DNA from: Psychrobacter immobilis
Lineage (GTDB): Bacteria > Pseudomonadota > Gammaproteobacteria > Pseudomonadales > Moraxellaceae
Length of the DNA: 64,000 bases
NCBI RefSeq assembly: GCF_904846175.1
Contig: NZ_CAJGZM010000003.1
Span: forward strand, 310,001 to 374,000
Direction of reading: 5' to 3'
Shown one piece after another: positions 25,488-34,191 of this stretch. The notes below the pieces were generated by a model. It was not told the origin of the DNA, made no database searches, and saw nothing but the letters and a program-made list of their open reading frames with translations. A program made the translations under genes and the position numbers. Numbering within the stretch: the stretch's first letter is position 1; each line of letters begins with the position of its first letter.

Positions 25488-25729
25488 GTAACATTATAAG
25501 AGAGATTCATATATATCCTTTAAGTGATGAATTTGCAGTTTACGAAATTATTTTAAATCATGCTCAGTTTTCTATACTAAAGGAGAATCTAGATAATACT
25601 GGCGATAAAAATTATAGTTATGTGTATCCAGTTACTTTAGAAGAATGCTTACATGCCGATATTAATATTCCATACGAGTATAGAAAAGGAGGTTTTGAGT
25701 TTCACATACTTACTTATGAGAACTATTAA
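25484..25729 (+). CDS. Small protein in the position of an immunity gene
   Basis: An 81-residue acidic protein, MSNIIREIHIYPLSDEF at its start and YRKGGFEFHILTYENY at its end. I recognise no family, although its size and acidity match colicin E3-type immunity proteins. Its ATG overlaps the stop of the toxin tail (ATGA), and AGGAAG lies within that tail at good spacing. It appears intact, so it could protect against a toxin delivered by neighbouring cells. The immunity assignment rests on position and size. Confidence 0.65.
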   Translation: MSNIIREIHIYPLSDEFAVYEIILNHAQFSILKENLDNTGDKNYSYVYPVTLEECLHADINIPYEYRKGGFEFHILTYENY

Positions 25730-25941
25730 GGTATATCCCAAGGGAACCAGTTATTTCACCCTTCAAATCTATTAATAGACCACTTAAAACAGACCGCTAT
25801 AATGGAACCACTTATATCAGAACGTATTTGATGACTCATAAATAGGTATTATTGATGCCAAAGTAACTCGATACTGCCTGAAAAATACTGCTAAAACATC
25901 GATCTTATGCAAGAAGTCTATTATTAAAATGAGGACACGCC

Positions 25942-26697
25942 TCAATCAATCCAATAAAAATAATTTTCCATTTGTTTGATATTCTTTTGAATAAAACAGA
26001 CTTTTTCAGCTTGGGTCCTTGGCAGATGCTTAGCATCAGCCCCGCAATCTTTTGAGCGATTCATAACCCATTTAAGCTGATCTTCTTTGAATTTATTGGC
26101 CAAAACTTGTCCATATACTTTTATTATGTCACCTCGAACTGATAGATAGTTATCGTTTAATGCTTTATCAGAATTTTGGTATAACCTATCAATAAGTTCA
26201 GCTTGCGAAGCTAATGGCAAATAAGTTGAGTCTTCTTTATAGGAGAAAGTAGCGCTTTCTTGCGTCCGATTATTCTCTATATATATTTCGCTATTTGCAG
26301 GATCTATAAAGCCATTGAGATCCTTACCCTTGAAACGATAGCCCTGAAAGCCGCAAGGAGTCACGCCATCGTTGCATAAGCTATGCTTAGTTTTGGCAGG
26401 ATATAGCTTAACGGTATATGGCAATTTACTTTGTCTTTCTCCAAGCCGCTCTGTTTGTAATAAGCGTCCCAAATCTGGCGCAACCAGTAGCATATCATCA
26501 CAAGTGACGCGGCCTTCACCACAACCATGATAAAGGTTTAAGCGTTGACCTTGTACGTCCATCCCTAATATAAAATTTGCTTTTACAGGCGTCACGGCTG
26601 AGCTAACAGAAGCAGCTAGTATTAGGCTGGTAAATACACTTGCATAACACAGCCGTTGATATGTCAGTAAGCGAGATTTATTTAGGTTTAAAAGCAT
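25942..26697 (-). CDS. Exported protein with LprI-like cysteine-containing C-terminus
   Basis: A 251-residue protein with a signal peptide ending near SSAVTPVKA. The middle carries cysteine pairs (HGCGEGRVTC, LCNDGVTPCGF) and is not recognised. The last 60 residues (QLKWVMNRSKDCG, then KVCFIQKNIKQMENYF) resemble the lysozyme-inhibitor LprI / DUF1311 module with its W, two Cys and aromatic end. A periplasmic role against lysozyme is therefore possible but unproven. The ATG lies six bases after the trpG stop, so the gene may share the trp transcript. No other minus-strand gene follows closely. Confidence 0.7.
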   Translation of the reverse strand: MLLNLNKSRLLTYQRLCYASVFTSLILAASVSSAVTPVKANFILGMDVQGQRLNLYHGCGEGRVTCDDMLLVAPDLGRLLQTERLGERQSKLPYTVKLYPAKTKHSLCNDGVTPCGFQGYRFKGKDLNGFIDPANSEIYIENNRTQESATFSYKEDSTYLPLASQAELIDRLYQNSDKALNDNYLSVRGDIIKVYGQVLANKFKEDQLKWVMNRSKDCGADAKHLPRTQAEKVCFIQKNIKQMENYFYWID

Positions 26698-26703
26698 GAT
26701 GAT

Positions 26704-27366
26704 TTATACCTGTAATAAAAAATTCGTTAATAAACGCTTAGCCCCTTCGGTAGCAAACGACTCTGGGTGAAACTGGACGCCTTGAATCGGATAGTCTGTA
26801 TGCTGTAGCCCCATAATCTCATCACCTGCTCGCGCTGATTCAGCCAAACTTAAATCATGATGTTTATCATTAGCAACGACTGAAGTGATCGTTAAGCAGT
26901 CAGGTAAGGTATCTGCTTTTACCATTAACGAATGATAGCGCATGATTTCTATCTCTTGTGGCAAGCCCTGATAGACACCTGCGTTATTATGGCGAATGGC
27001 TGAAACCTTGCCATGCATCGGCACGCTGGCTCGTACCACATCACCGCCAAATACGTGGGCGATACCCTGCATTCCCAAGCAAACGCCAAGAAGCGGCGTT
27101 GTTTTGCCCATCACCTCAATCACTTCGGCACAAATACCGAAATAGGCGGGTTCATCAGGTGCACCAGGACCGGGCGAAATGATAATACGGTCAAGGTTCA
27201 TCGCCTGTACATCAGCCAAGGTAATCTCATTGTTGCGTTTGACGATGACGTTGGCTGCTTCTTTAGCGCCGTCTTTATCACTGTCCATGGTCTGTAAAAT
27301 CTCACCGATGTATTGATAAAGGTTAAAGGTGAAAGAATCGTAGTTATCGATAATTAAAACATTCAT
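26704..27366 (-). CDS. trpG: Anthranilate synthase component II (glutamine amidotransferase)
   Basis: From ATG 27366 the protein has 220 residues (an upstream TTG is unlikely). It is a class I glutamine amidotransferase supplying ammonia to the chorismate-binding partner: oxyanion strand RIIISPGPGAPDEP, nucleophile Cys in LLGVCLGMQG, and catalytic His-Glu in VQFHPES. It opens with VLIIDNYDSFTFNL, shared by TrpG and PabA; context with trpE and trpR favours TrpG, though it may serve both tryptophan and folate synthesis. It lies 34 bases after trpE. A modest insertion (GEILQTMDSDKDGAKEAANV) follows the first strand. Confidence 0.9.
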   Translation of the reverse strand: MNVLIIDNYDSFTFNLYQYIGEILQTMDSDKDGAKEAANVIVKRNNEITLADVQAMNLDRIIISPGPGAPDEPAYFGICAEVIEVMGKTTPLLGVCLGMQGIAHVFGGDVVRASVPMHGKVSAIRHNNAGVYQGLPQEIEIMRYHSLMVKADTLPDCLTITSVVANDKHHDLSLAESARAGDEIMGLQHTDYPIQGVQFHPESFATEGAKRLLTNFLLQV

Positions 27367-27400
27367 AAGGCATAAGCTCTTTAGCAAAAATATAATGAAT

Positions 27401-28819
27401 TTACGCAGGCATAAAGCTGTCTAAGACTACTTTCATAGCCGACAGTTTGCGCTGGATTTCTAGGTATTCATCAGCAGGGTTGGAGTCGTAGACATTACCG
27501 CCGCAGGTTTGCGCATAAGCCGACTCACCATTGATAAACAAACTGCGAATAGGAATGGCAAAAATACAATCGCCATTAAAATTAAATGAGCCAAGCGCAC
27601 CGCCATAAGCACCTCGACCATCGGGTTCGAGCTCATTGATAACCTTGATTGCTTCTACTTTCGGCGCACCTGATAATGTGCCAGCGGGGAAGTTGCTGGC
27701 AAGGGCGCTAAACATATCCTCATCAGGATGCAAAATCCCGACGATTTCTGAGGAGATATGCTGGACGTGTGAGAAGCGTTTGATATCCATTAGGCTACGT
27801 ACCTTTACCGTACCGAAGCGTGCAACGCGACCGATATCGTTGCGGTGCAAGTCAACAAGCATATTGTGCTCGGCAATTTCTTTGGCATCATTAAGCAGCG
27901 CGCGGGCAAGCTTACGGTCTTCCACTATATCGACGCCGCGCTTAGCAGTCCCTGCCAGTGGATAGGTTTCCATCTCACCTTGACGCAAGCGGAACAGCAG
28001 CTCGGGAGAGGCGCCAATGATGCACTGCTGAGCAAATTTCATAAAATACATATGCGGTGATGGATTTACCGCACGCAGCTTTTCATAAATCGGCATCTTA
28101 TCGCCTGCAATGCGATATTTGGACTTAAAGCCCACCTCACACTGAAAGATACGCCCAGAGATAATATCTTCTTTGACTTGCATGACAACTTTAGCATGCT
28201 GTTCTTGGCTCATACCATCACCTAAAAACTCAACGGTGGGCGGCTCATAATTTGGAATTGGGGCTTCAAGCAAGGCTTTGATTTGCTCAATACGATTGTC
28301 TTGCTGCGCAGTTGGATAGTAGAAATAGAAAATTTCACCGGTCATTTTATCAAGCGTCAGCCCATCTAAATAAACGCCAAATTTAAAGGGTTCAAAGTCG
28401 TCGTTAGACTTCGCATTGACACTTGGCTCAAAGAAATTGACACTGTCATAGCCCAAATAGCCGACTAGTCCACCGCTTTGGTCGCGAGCAATGACGTGTT
28501 GCGGGGTGATTGTGCGTAGCAGCTGATACGGGTTGTCCGTTTGATAATGACTGGTTTCAGCCGTTTTATTATCGGTAATCGCTAAAGTGGTACGGTCGAT
28601 AGCGGCAATGGTCATAACAGGGTCAAAACCAATGGCATGATGGCGCGCCATATGACCGTCTTCACCCAATGATTCGAGTAAATAACAGGTCTCAAAAGCA
28701 CGCTCAATGCGCTTAAATAACGCAAAGAAGTCAATATCTTGCGTGAGTTTAATACGCTGTGGCTTGCTAGGAATATCAATAGCAGCAGGTTGATCAGGCT
28801 TAGAAGTAGGAGAGGTCAT
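27401..28819 (-). CDS. trpE: Anthranilate synthase component I
   Basis: A 472-residue chorismate-utilising enzyme, from ATG 28819, which has GGATA nine bases upstream; a TTG four codons earlier is less likely. The N-terminal domain contains LLESLGED, the LLES tryptophan-binding motif of feedback-inhibited TrpE. The catalytic domain shows IFQCEVGFKSKY, SPELLFRLRQGEMETYPLAGT, LVDLHRNDIGRVA and FPAGTLSGAPKVEA. This supports anthranilate synthase over aminodeoxychorismate synthase. The gene lies between trpR and trpG on the same strand. Confidence 0.92.
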   Translation of the reverse strand: MTSPTSKPDQPAAIDIPSKPQRIKLTQDIDFFALFKRIERAFETCYLLESLGEDGHMARHHAIGFDPVMTIAAIDRTTLAITDNKTAETSHYQTDNPYQLLRTITPQHVIARDQSGGLVGYLGYDSVNFFEPSVNAKSNDDFEPFKFGVYLDGLTLDKMTGEIFYFYYPTAQQDNRIEQIKALLEAPIPNYEPPTVEFLGDGMSQEQHAKVVMQVKEDIISGRIFQCEVGFKSKYRIAGDKMPIYEKLRAVNPSPHMYFMKFAQQCIIGASPELLFRLRQGEMETYPLAGTAKRGVDIVEDRKLARALLNDAKEIAEHNMLVDLHRNDIGRVARFGTVKVRSLMDIKRFSHVQHISSEIVGILHPDEDMFSALASNFPAGTLSGAPKVEAIKVINELEPDGRGAYGGALGSFNFNGDCIFAIPIRSLFINGESAYAQTCGGNVYDSNPADEYLEIQRKLSAMKVVLDSFMPA

Positions 28820-28891
28820 AACAATATCCAAAATAGTTCAATGATTTATCATATAAAAATCAGGAAAAAAGAAATCATAATTTTTGATGAA

Positions 28892-29197
28892 TTAAGCGTC
28901 TTTTATAGGTATGCTTTTTATAGATATATTGTCTCTATGAGACTTTAGTAAAGCGCTGACATCATGCGCTTGCATGGCTTTAGCACCACGCGACACAGTG
29001 GCGATACCAACGCCGAGCTGCTCAGATATCTCACGCTGGGTTATACCGCGTTCAAGTAAGTCAAAAATACGAATACGATTGGCGATTTCTTGTTGTTCTT
29101 TATCGGTCAATAATGCAGTAAATAGCTCGTCGATAGCGGCGCTATCATTACAGTTGGCTAAATGGTTCAGTAAACTGCGATAAGGATTGGTGCTCAT
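28892..29197 (-). CDS. trpR: Trp operon repressor
   Basis: A 101-residue TrpR-family protein. The helix-turn-helix is LLERGITQREISEQLGVGIATVSRGAKAMQ, preceded by the family helix LLTDKEQQEIANRIRIF. With tryptophan bound, TrpR represses tryptophan genes. It is the first gene of the minus-strand trpR-trpE-trpG group, 72 bases before trpE. An operator matching the E. coli TrpR consensus overlaps its promoter, so autoregulation with control of trpEG is likely. A dedicated trpR directly in front of trpE is different from the E. coli arrangement, where trpR is unlinked. Confidence 0.93.
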   Translation of the reverse strand: MSTNPYRSLLNHLANCNDSAAIDELFTALLTDKEQQEIANRIRIFDLLERGITQREISEQLGVGIATVSRGAKAMQAHDVSALLKSHRDNISIKSIPIKDA

Positions 29198-29253
29198 AAT
29201 ATTTAATCTTAGTAGTAGGCAGGATAATAAGCAAAATGCTGTCTTGTTTCAGT

Positions 29254-29282
29254 ATTCTAGTACAGTAGTACAATAAAAACAA
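29254..29282 (-). promoter_or_regulatory. Promoter of trpR-trpE-trpG with overlapping TrpR operator
   Basis: On the minus strand, -35 TTGTTT (29277-29282) and -10 TAGAAT (29254-29259) are separated by 17 bases. The operator GTACTACTGTACTAGAAT occupies 29254-29271 and agrees with the E. coli TrpR consensus GTACTAGTTAACTAGTAC at 13 of 18 positions, covering the -10 box and the spacer. The trpR start is about 50 bases downstream of the expected transcription start. Confidence 0.8.
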
Positions 29283-29560
29283 GTTATAAGCGTATTGGTG
29301 AGAGATATGTCGTTAGCATGGCGACCAACCTTTATATTCACGATGTTCTCATCAATTTATTATTAGCTTAATATCAGGGATGCCTTTGCGTTCAAAGCCT
29401 TTTATTCCCGTCCTTTCCACTATTTTTTAATCGCGCTTTTATAAATTCTAGCAACTCTCACTCCCTTGTTTTTGAGCAAGATTATCAAAAAGCTCAATTT
29501 CTCACATTATTTATTGCCAAATTGTTAATACTTCGTTATTATGCCTGTCATTATTTAAAT
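29283..29560. other. Intergenic region between trpR and the TonB-dependent receptor
   Basis: Divergent upstream region with no gene; it holds the trpR promoter at one end and the Fur-box-like site of the receptor at the other. The remaining bases to 29757 are an AT-rich leader with no clear feature. Confidence 0.5.
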
Positions 29561-29579
29561 GCTAATCATTATCATTAGT
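29561..29579 (+). promoter_or_regulatory. Fur-box-like site upstream of the TonB-dependent receptor
   Basis: GCTAATCATTATCATTAGT matches the inverted-repeat core of the Fur consensus (CTAATGATAATGATTAGC on the other strand). It lies about 180 bases upstream of the receptor start, which implies iron-repressed expression and a long leader. Confidence 0.8.
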
Positions 29580-29757
29580 GTTAATAATGTTATTCGTATA
29601 TGGGTTTTTTTAGCCGATAGTTACTTAAGTCAGCAGTTGTTTAAGTTAGCGAATAACAAAGGTTTTCAATAAAGAATAAGAAAGCAAAATCCCGAACCAT
29701 TTTTCTATAGTGACGCTTAAATCCTTCAATCCTAATAGTAAGTAAAGTGAGTGTGTT

Positions 29758-31836
29758 ATGCGTGAAATCAAGTCAGCAACGTTTTCTAATCAATTAACGG
29801 TCTTATCGGTGGCAGTTTCAGCCGTTCTCTGGTCACAGCTGGCGGTTGCGGCAGCGGATTTGCCTAGTACTACCTTACAAACTATCACTGTGACCGCCAA
29901 TAGCTCAGTACGTGAAAAAGTCCAAGAAGACGGCGTTGATGTCGAAGACTATACCCCAGCGCAGCAAGCGAGTCATTTGAGTGATTTTTTAAATGTGGTG
30001 CCAGGCGTGACCATAGGCGGTACGTCGTCGGTCAATCAGCGCATTCGTATTCGTGGTCTTGAAGATAGCAACCTAAAAGTCACTATTGATGGCGCGCGCC
30101 AAGAAGGCAAGCTGTTCTATCATATGGGCGATATCACCATTGACCCTGATTTGCTCAAACAAGCAGATGTGGCGGTAGGTAATAACTCAGTGACGCTCGG
30201 TAATGATGCGATTGGCGGTGCGGTCGCTTTTAAAACGGTCGATGCGGCTGATTTACTTAAACCAGGTCAAAAGATTGGTGCCAAACTAAAAGCAGGTTAT
30301 GCCAGTAATAATGATGAGCTACTGACGTCAGCCACGGTTTTTGGCGCACCATCTGATAATGTGGATTTATTGGCGTATTATGGCAAGCGTGATACCAGCT
30401 CTGGTGAAGATGGTAGCGGTCGCGAATTGTTTGAAGACAGTGAAAGCGAGAGTTTCTTATTAAAAGCCGGTGCTTATATCGCTGACGCCCACCACGTAGG
30501 CGCCAGCTTTAGCCGTACTGATAAAGAAGGGACTTTCCCATTCCGCCCAGATTTTCCAAGCCTCGGCGATGATCCAATTCCACAAAAAGTAAAACGTGAT
30601 ACGTATACGTTTGACTATAACTTTAACCCAGTCAACTCGCTGATCGACGTTGATACCACTATTTATCAAACCGAAACACAGATTTCGCGTGATAATGACC
30701 CGAAAAAATCGCCAGGCTATGATTGGAATGCAAAAGTAAAAACCACCGGTGGCAAAATTGAAAACACCAGTGTGATTGATGCAACCTCAGGACGCCATAA
30801 ACTGATTGCAGGGTTAGAGCATTACAAAAAACAATCAGATTATAGCGCGCTCGATCGTAGTACAAAACTGCCCGTATCAGGTGAGGATTCTGCTAAAAAT
30901 ACCTCAGTCTATCTAGAAGACCAATGGCAAATGGGTAAATTAACGCTGACGCCAGGTGTGCGTTATGATCGCTATGAAGCACCAGATTTTGTTGCTGCTG
31001 GTAAAACGTACGATAACGTCGTCGGAGCGCTGGCGGCTAGCTATGAGATTGCGCCTCAAACGCAGGTTTTTGCCAGCTATACCCAGCTGTTCAATGGTCC
31101 AGATTTAAGCCAAGCTATTTTTAATCGAAATGGTACTGGTACCTATGTCAATAAAGACTTGAAGGCTGAAGAGGGTGACAATGCTGAAGTGGGTATCGTG
31201 ACTACATTACGCGATCTAACCATCGCTAATGATGCGCTGCAGTTAAGCGGTAAATACTTTGAAACCAATATCGAAAACTATATTGAATACGTGCGTAGTG
31301 GTGGTAGCCATAAAGGTTTAGATTGTGCGACTGGCGCGTTAGGTGGTAGCTGCCAAGGTGCCATCAATAAAGACGAAGATTATAAAATCAAAGGTGTTGA
31401 GCTTGCCGCTGATTATAAAATGGATAACTTTAGTATGGGGCTGAGCTATGCTCATGCTCGTAGTAAAGGTAAAGACACTGGTTATAGTATCTATTCACAA
31501 ACGGGTAGTAGCTCAGATACCGGTGATAAATACATGGTCAACTTGGCTTATCAACCAACAGAGACGACAGATCTTGGCTGGCGTAGCACCTATGTTGCTG
31601 CAGTGACGCCAAATACAGGTGGCGATGACATCAGAAAGCCAAGCTATGATGTGCATGATATCTTTATGAGCTATTCGCCAACACAAGTGGAAGGTTTAAA
31701 AGCTACGGTTGGCGTATACAATATCTTTGATGAAACCTATGCCAGCCATGCCTCAAGATTCAATGCGCTAAAAGATGAGAGTACCGACTTTGAGCCGGGT
31801 CGTAATATCAAAGCTTCTTTAAGCTATCAGTTTTAA
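29758..31836 (+). CDS. TonB-dependent outer-membrane receptor (haem/siderophore family)
   Basis: A 692-residue outer-membrane iron-uptake receptor. A signal peptide (to about residue 31) precedes a TonB-box-like LQTITVTA, then the plug (SDFLNVVPGVTIGG, IRIRGLEDSNLKVTIDG, and GNDAIGGAVAFKT) and a 22-strand-type barrel ending in LSYQF. Its plug resembles receptors of the haemoglobin/haem family. I did not see a clear FRAP/NPNL motif, so a siderophore substrate is equally possible. Context (PepSY gene, siderophore ABC importer, tonB-exbBD) and an upstream Fur-like site support iron uptake. Confidence 0.88.
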   Translation: MREIKSATFSNQLTVLSVAVSAVLWSQLAVAAADLPSTTLQTITVTANSSVREKVQEDGVDVEDYTPAQQASHLSDFLNVVPGVTIGGTSSVNQRIRIRGLEDSNLKVTIDGARQEGKLFYHMGDITIDPDLLKQADVAVGNNSVTLGNDAIGGAVAFKTVDAADLLKPGQKIGAKLKAGYASNNDELLTSATVFGAPSDNVDLLAYYGKRDTSSGEDGSGRELFEDSESESFLLKAGAYIADAHHVGASFSRTDKEGTFPFRPDFPSLGDDPIPQKVKRDTYTFDYNFNPVNSLIDVDTTIYQTETQISRDNDPKKSPGYDWNAKVKTTGGKIENTSVIDATSGRHKLIAGLEHYKKQSDYSALDRSTKLPVSGEDSAKNTSVYLEDQWQMGKLTLTPGVRYDRYEAPDFVAAGKTYDNVVGALAASYEIAPQTQVFASYTQLFNGPDLSQAIFNRNGTGTYVNKDLKAEEGDNAEVGIVTTLRDLTIANDALQLSGKYFETNIENYIEYVRSGGSHKGLDCATGALGGSCQGAINKDEDYKIKGVELAADYKMDNFSMGLSYAHARSKGKDTGYSIYSQTGSSSDTGDKYMVNLAYQPTETTDLGWRSTYVAAVTPNTGGDDIRKPSYDVHDIFMSYSPTQVEGLKATVGVYNIFDETYASHASRFNALKDESTDFEPGRNIKASLSYQF

Positions 31837-31860
31837 GCCTGCATTTATTTCTTAGTAGCA

Positions 31861-31899
31861 GAAAAGCCAGCTTTCTATAAAAAAGAGCTGGCTTTTTTA
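31861..31899 (+). terminator. Rho-independent terminator of the receptor gene
   Basis: AAAAGCCAGCT pairs with AGCTGGCTTTT around a 13-base loop, followed by T's. Confidence 0.9.
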
Positions 31900-31994
31900 T
31901 CGCCCTTTTTTGGAAATTGTGCTTTCTTTTTTTTAGATTTCGCGCTTTGGCTATACCACTATTAATCATATATATTCATAAAGAATCAGCACTC

Positions 31995-33350
31995 ATGACC
32001 TTATTTTCATTGTCTTCTTTTTCATTTAATCTGCGCCGTATTTGTCTTTGGATTCATCGTTATACTGGGCTTATGATGGCAGGCTTTTTAATCATGGCTG
32101 GCATTACTGGCACGTTATTGGCTTTCCATAACGAGCTAGATGATATGTTTAATCATAAATTGGCTCACATCGATAAGCAAAGTATGCCACAGCTACCTAT
32201 TGCAACGCTGCATGATAAGGTGATTAGCACCTATCCAGAATACAATTTTTCTAGTATGCCAACGTCATTAGAAGCGGATAAATCTGCGGTATTTTCAGTC
32301 GATAGAGTCCGAGGTCAAAGCGCCAAAAATCAGCCCAAAGCCCCGTTTCAAGAGGTCTATGTAAACCCATATAACGGCGATATATTAGGCACCCGTGATA
32401 AGGATGAATGGGCATGGCGCAATACTATGTGGAAAGTGTTTTGGTTGCACCGTGATTTATTGCTTGGCGATATGGGCAAGTTGCTATTAGGTGTGATTGC
32501 ACTGCTATGGACGATTAATTGCTTTATCGGCTTTTATTTGACTTTTCCTAGAGCGGTGAATAATAAAAAAATACAGCGAAAAGCTGCGTCTAAAAAACGT
32601 GCGTCCTTTATTAAGCGCTGGTTACCGGCGTGGAAAATACGCCGCAAAACCAATACCTTTAAGCTCAATTATGATTTGCATCATGCGTTCGGGTTATGGC
32701 TGTGGCTGATGTTGTTTATCATTGCGTGGTCGAGTGTCGGTTTTAATTTAAAATCGGTGTATCAACCTGTGATGCAAGCAGTGGTCGGATTTGAAGGTAG
32801 GCAAGGTAAGGAGAGAGAAAAGGGCAGGGCAAATAAAGCAGATCAATCGAGCGCGCAGGTTCTGTCAGCTATTGCGCCAGTGAGCAATAAAACGGGTAGT
32901 GCTGCTATTATTAATAAAGCCAAGGTCAATAAAGACAATAGTATTGCGTATTTAACTGAGCAGGCGAATATTGCTGCGCAAAAAAATGGGGCAACCGTCG
33001 AGCAGTTATTGAGTATACGCTGGGTCGCGGAGGAAGGGCAATGGCAAATGCGCTTTAAAACCGACAAAGATATCGGCACTCACGGTGGTGCTTCGTCTAT
33101 CACAGTTGATGCAGAAACAGGAGGTGTTGAGCGCATCAATTTTGGTTCGCAAAGCTCATTTGGTAATAAAATCGACCAATGGATATCGACGCTACATATG
33201 GGACATATTAGTCACGGTGTAGGACATTTGGCGTATCAAATATTCTTAGCAATGCTAGGGTTAGCCGTGGTGGCCTTGTCTGGTACGGGTGTCTATCTAT
33301 GGTATAAGGGTCGACAGCAACGTTTGAAGGTTTTGCAAAAGTTGAGCTAA
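31995..33350 (+). CDS. PepSY-associated transmembrane protein, putative iron-uptake reductase component
   Basis: From ATG 31995 the protein has 451 residues; a longer reading from TTG 31917 would begin inside the terminator and is rejected. It has the PepSY_TM layout: an N-terminal helix LWIHRYTGLMMAGFLIMAGITGTLLAFHNEL with conserved His, a soluble domain, further helices (LLLGVIALLWTINCFIGFYL; HHAFGLWLWLMLFIIAWSSV), a long polar insert around residues 255-310, and a last helix after HMGHISHGVGHLAYQI. Its histidines could bind haem. Relatives are encoded beside TonB receptors and may reduce ferric siderophores. It converges with the ABC ATPase gene with 17 bases between stops. Confidence 0.82.
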   Translation: MTLFSLSSFSFNLRRICLWIHRYTGLMMAGFLIMAGITGTLLAFHNELDDMFNHKLAHIDKQSMPQLPIATLHDKVISTYPEYNFSSMPTSLEADKSAVFSVDRVRGQSAKNQPKAPFQEVYVNPYNGDILGTRDKDEWAWRNTMWKVFWLHRDLLLGDMGKLLLGVIALLWTINCFIGFYLTFPRAVNNKKIQRKAASKKRASFIKRWLPAWKIRRKTNTFKLNYDLHHAFGLWLWLMLFIIAWSSVGFNLKSVYQPVMQAVVGFEGRQGKEREKGRANKADQSSAQVLSAIAPVSNKTGSAAIINKAKVNKDNSIAYLTEQANIAAQKNGATVEQLLSIRWVAEEGQWQMRFKTDKDIGTHGGASSITVDAETGGVERINFGSQSSFGNKIDQWISTLHMGHISHGVGHLAYQIFLAMLGLAVVALSGTGVYLWYKGRQQRLKVLQKLS

Positions 33351-33367
33351 AACTGATAATTATATCT

Positions 33368-34138
33368 TTAAACCGTATCAACAATCACCGGACGACCTTG
33401 ATGGTTCAGTACGGTCACATCGACTTTGTATAACTCTTTCATCGTCTCATGTGTCAGGACATTAACGGGTGCACCCGTTGCTAGCACGCGCCCCTCTTTC
33501 ATCGTCACTACCGTATCGGCAAATTGCGCGGCTTGATTGATATCGTGCAAGACAATGACCACGGTTTTTTGCTCAGTATGGCTCAAATCGCGTAGCTCAC
33601 GCATCAGCCGTCCAGCATGGTACATATCTAGATTATTGAGCGGCTCATCAAGCAATAAATACGGCGTATCTTGGCAGACAATCATTGCAATCAATACGCG
33701 TTGGCGCTGACCACCAGAGAGCGTCGACAAAAAGCGTTCGGCTAACGGTTCAAGCTCAAAGCGTTCGATAATTTCTTGCACTTTCTGCTGATCATCAGCA
33801 GTCGGCTGCCCTTGATGATAGGGGTAGCGACCAAACATCAACAGATCATGCACGCGCAGTCGTCCTTGTACTTGGTTGTCTTGTCCAAGCATCGCTACGG
33901 TCTTAGACAGCGTCCGTGCAGGACAATTGGCAATATCGTGCTCCTCGTTACCTACAACAAAACTGACCTGCCCCGATTGTAGCGGCTGCAAACGCGCCAT
34001 CACTGAAAACAGTGTCGATTTGCCCGCACCATTTGGGCCTATTAAGGCAATAATTTGCGAGGGCGGCAAAGACAGAGTGATGTCATGCAGGATTTGTTGT
34101 TTGCCAATATGGTGGGAGACATTATTTATTTTAATCAT
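33368..34138 (-). CDS. Ferric-siderophore ABC transporter ATP-binding protein
   Basis: A 256-residue ABC ATPase of the siderophore/cobalamin class. Walker A is GPNGAGKSTLF near residue 38, the signature LSGGQRQRVLIAMI, and Walker B YLLLDEPLNNLD, followed by IVLHDINQAA. It is the last of four minus-strand genes in the order binding protein, permease, permease, ATPase, and resembles CeuD/YclP-type catecholate importers. It lies 53 bases after the second permease gene. Confidence 0.92.
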   Translation of the reverse strand: MIKINNVSHHIGKQQILHDITLSLPPSQIIALIGPNGAGKSTLFSVMARLQPLQSGQVSFVVGNEEHDIANCPARTLSKTVAMLGQDNQVQGRLRVHDLLMFGRYPYHQGQPTADDQQKVQEIIERFELEPLAERFLSTLSGGQRQRVLIAMIVCQDTPYLLLDEPLNNLDMYHAGRLMRELRDLSHTEQKTVVIVLHDINQAAQFADTVVTMKEGRVLATGAPVNVLTHETMKELYKVDVTVLNHQGRPVIVDTV

Positions 34139-34191
34139 AGCAGTTCTTGTTTTTAGAAAGTTTTAGACCGTTGAGTTTTAAAAAGCCATCA

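Noticed and set aside
31917..31994. N-terminal extension of the PepSY membrane protein from a TTG codon
   Set aside because: The TTG lies 18 bases past the T-run of the receptor terminator with no ribosome-binding site; the ATG at 31995 places the first membrane helix normally.
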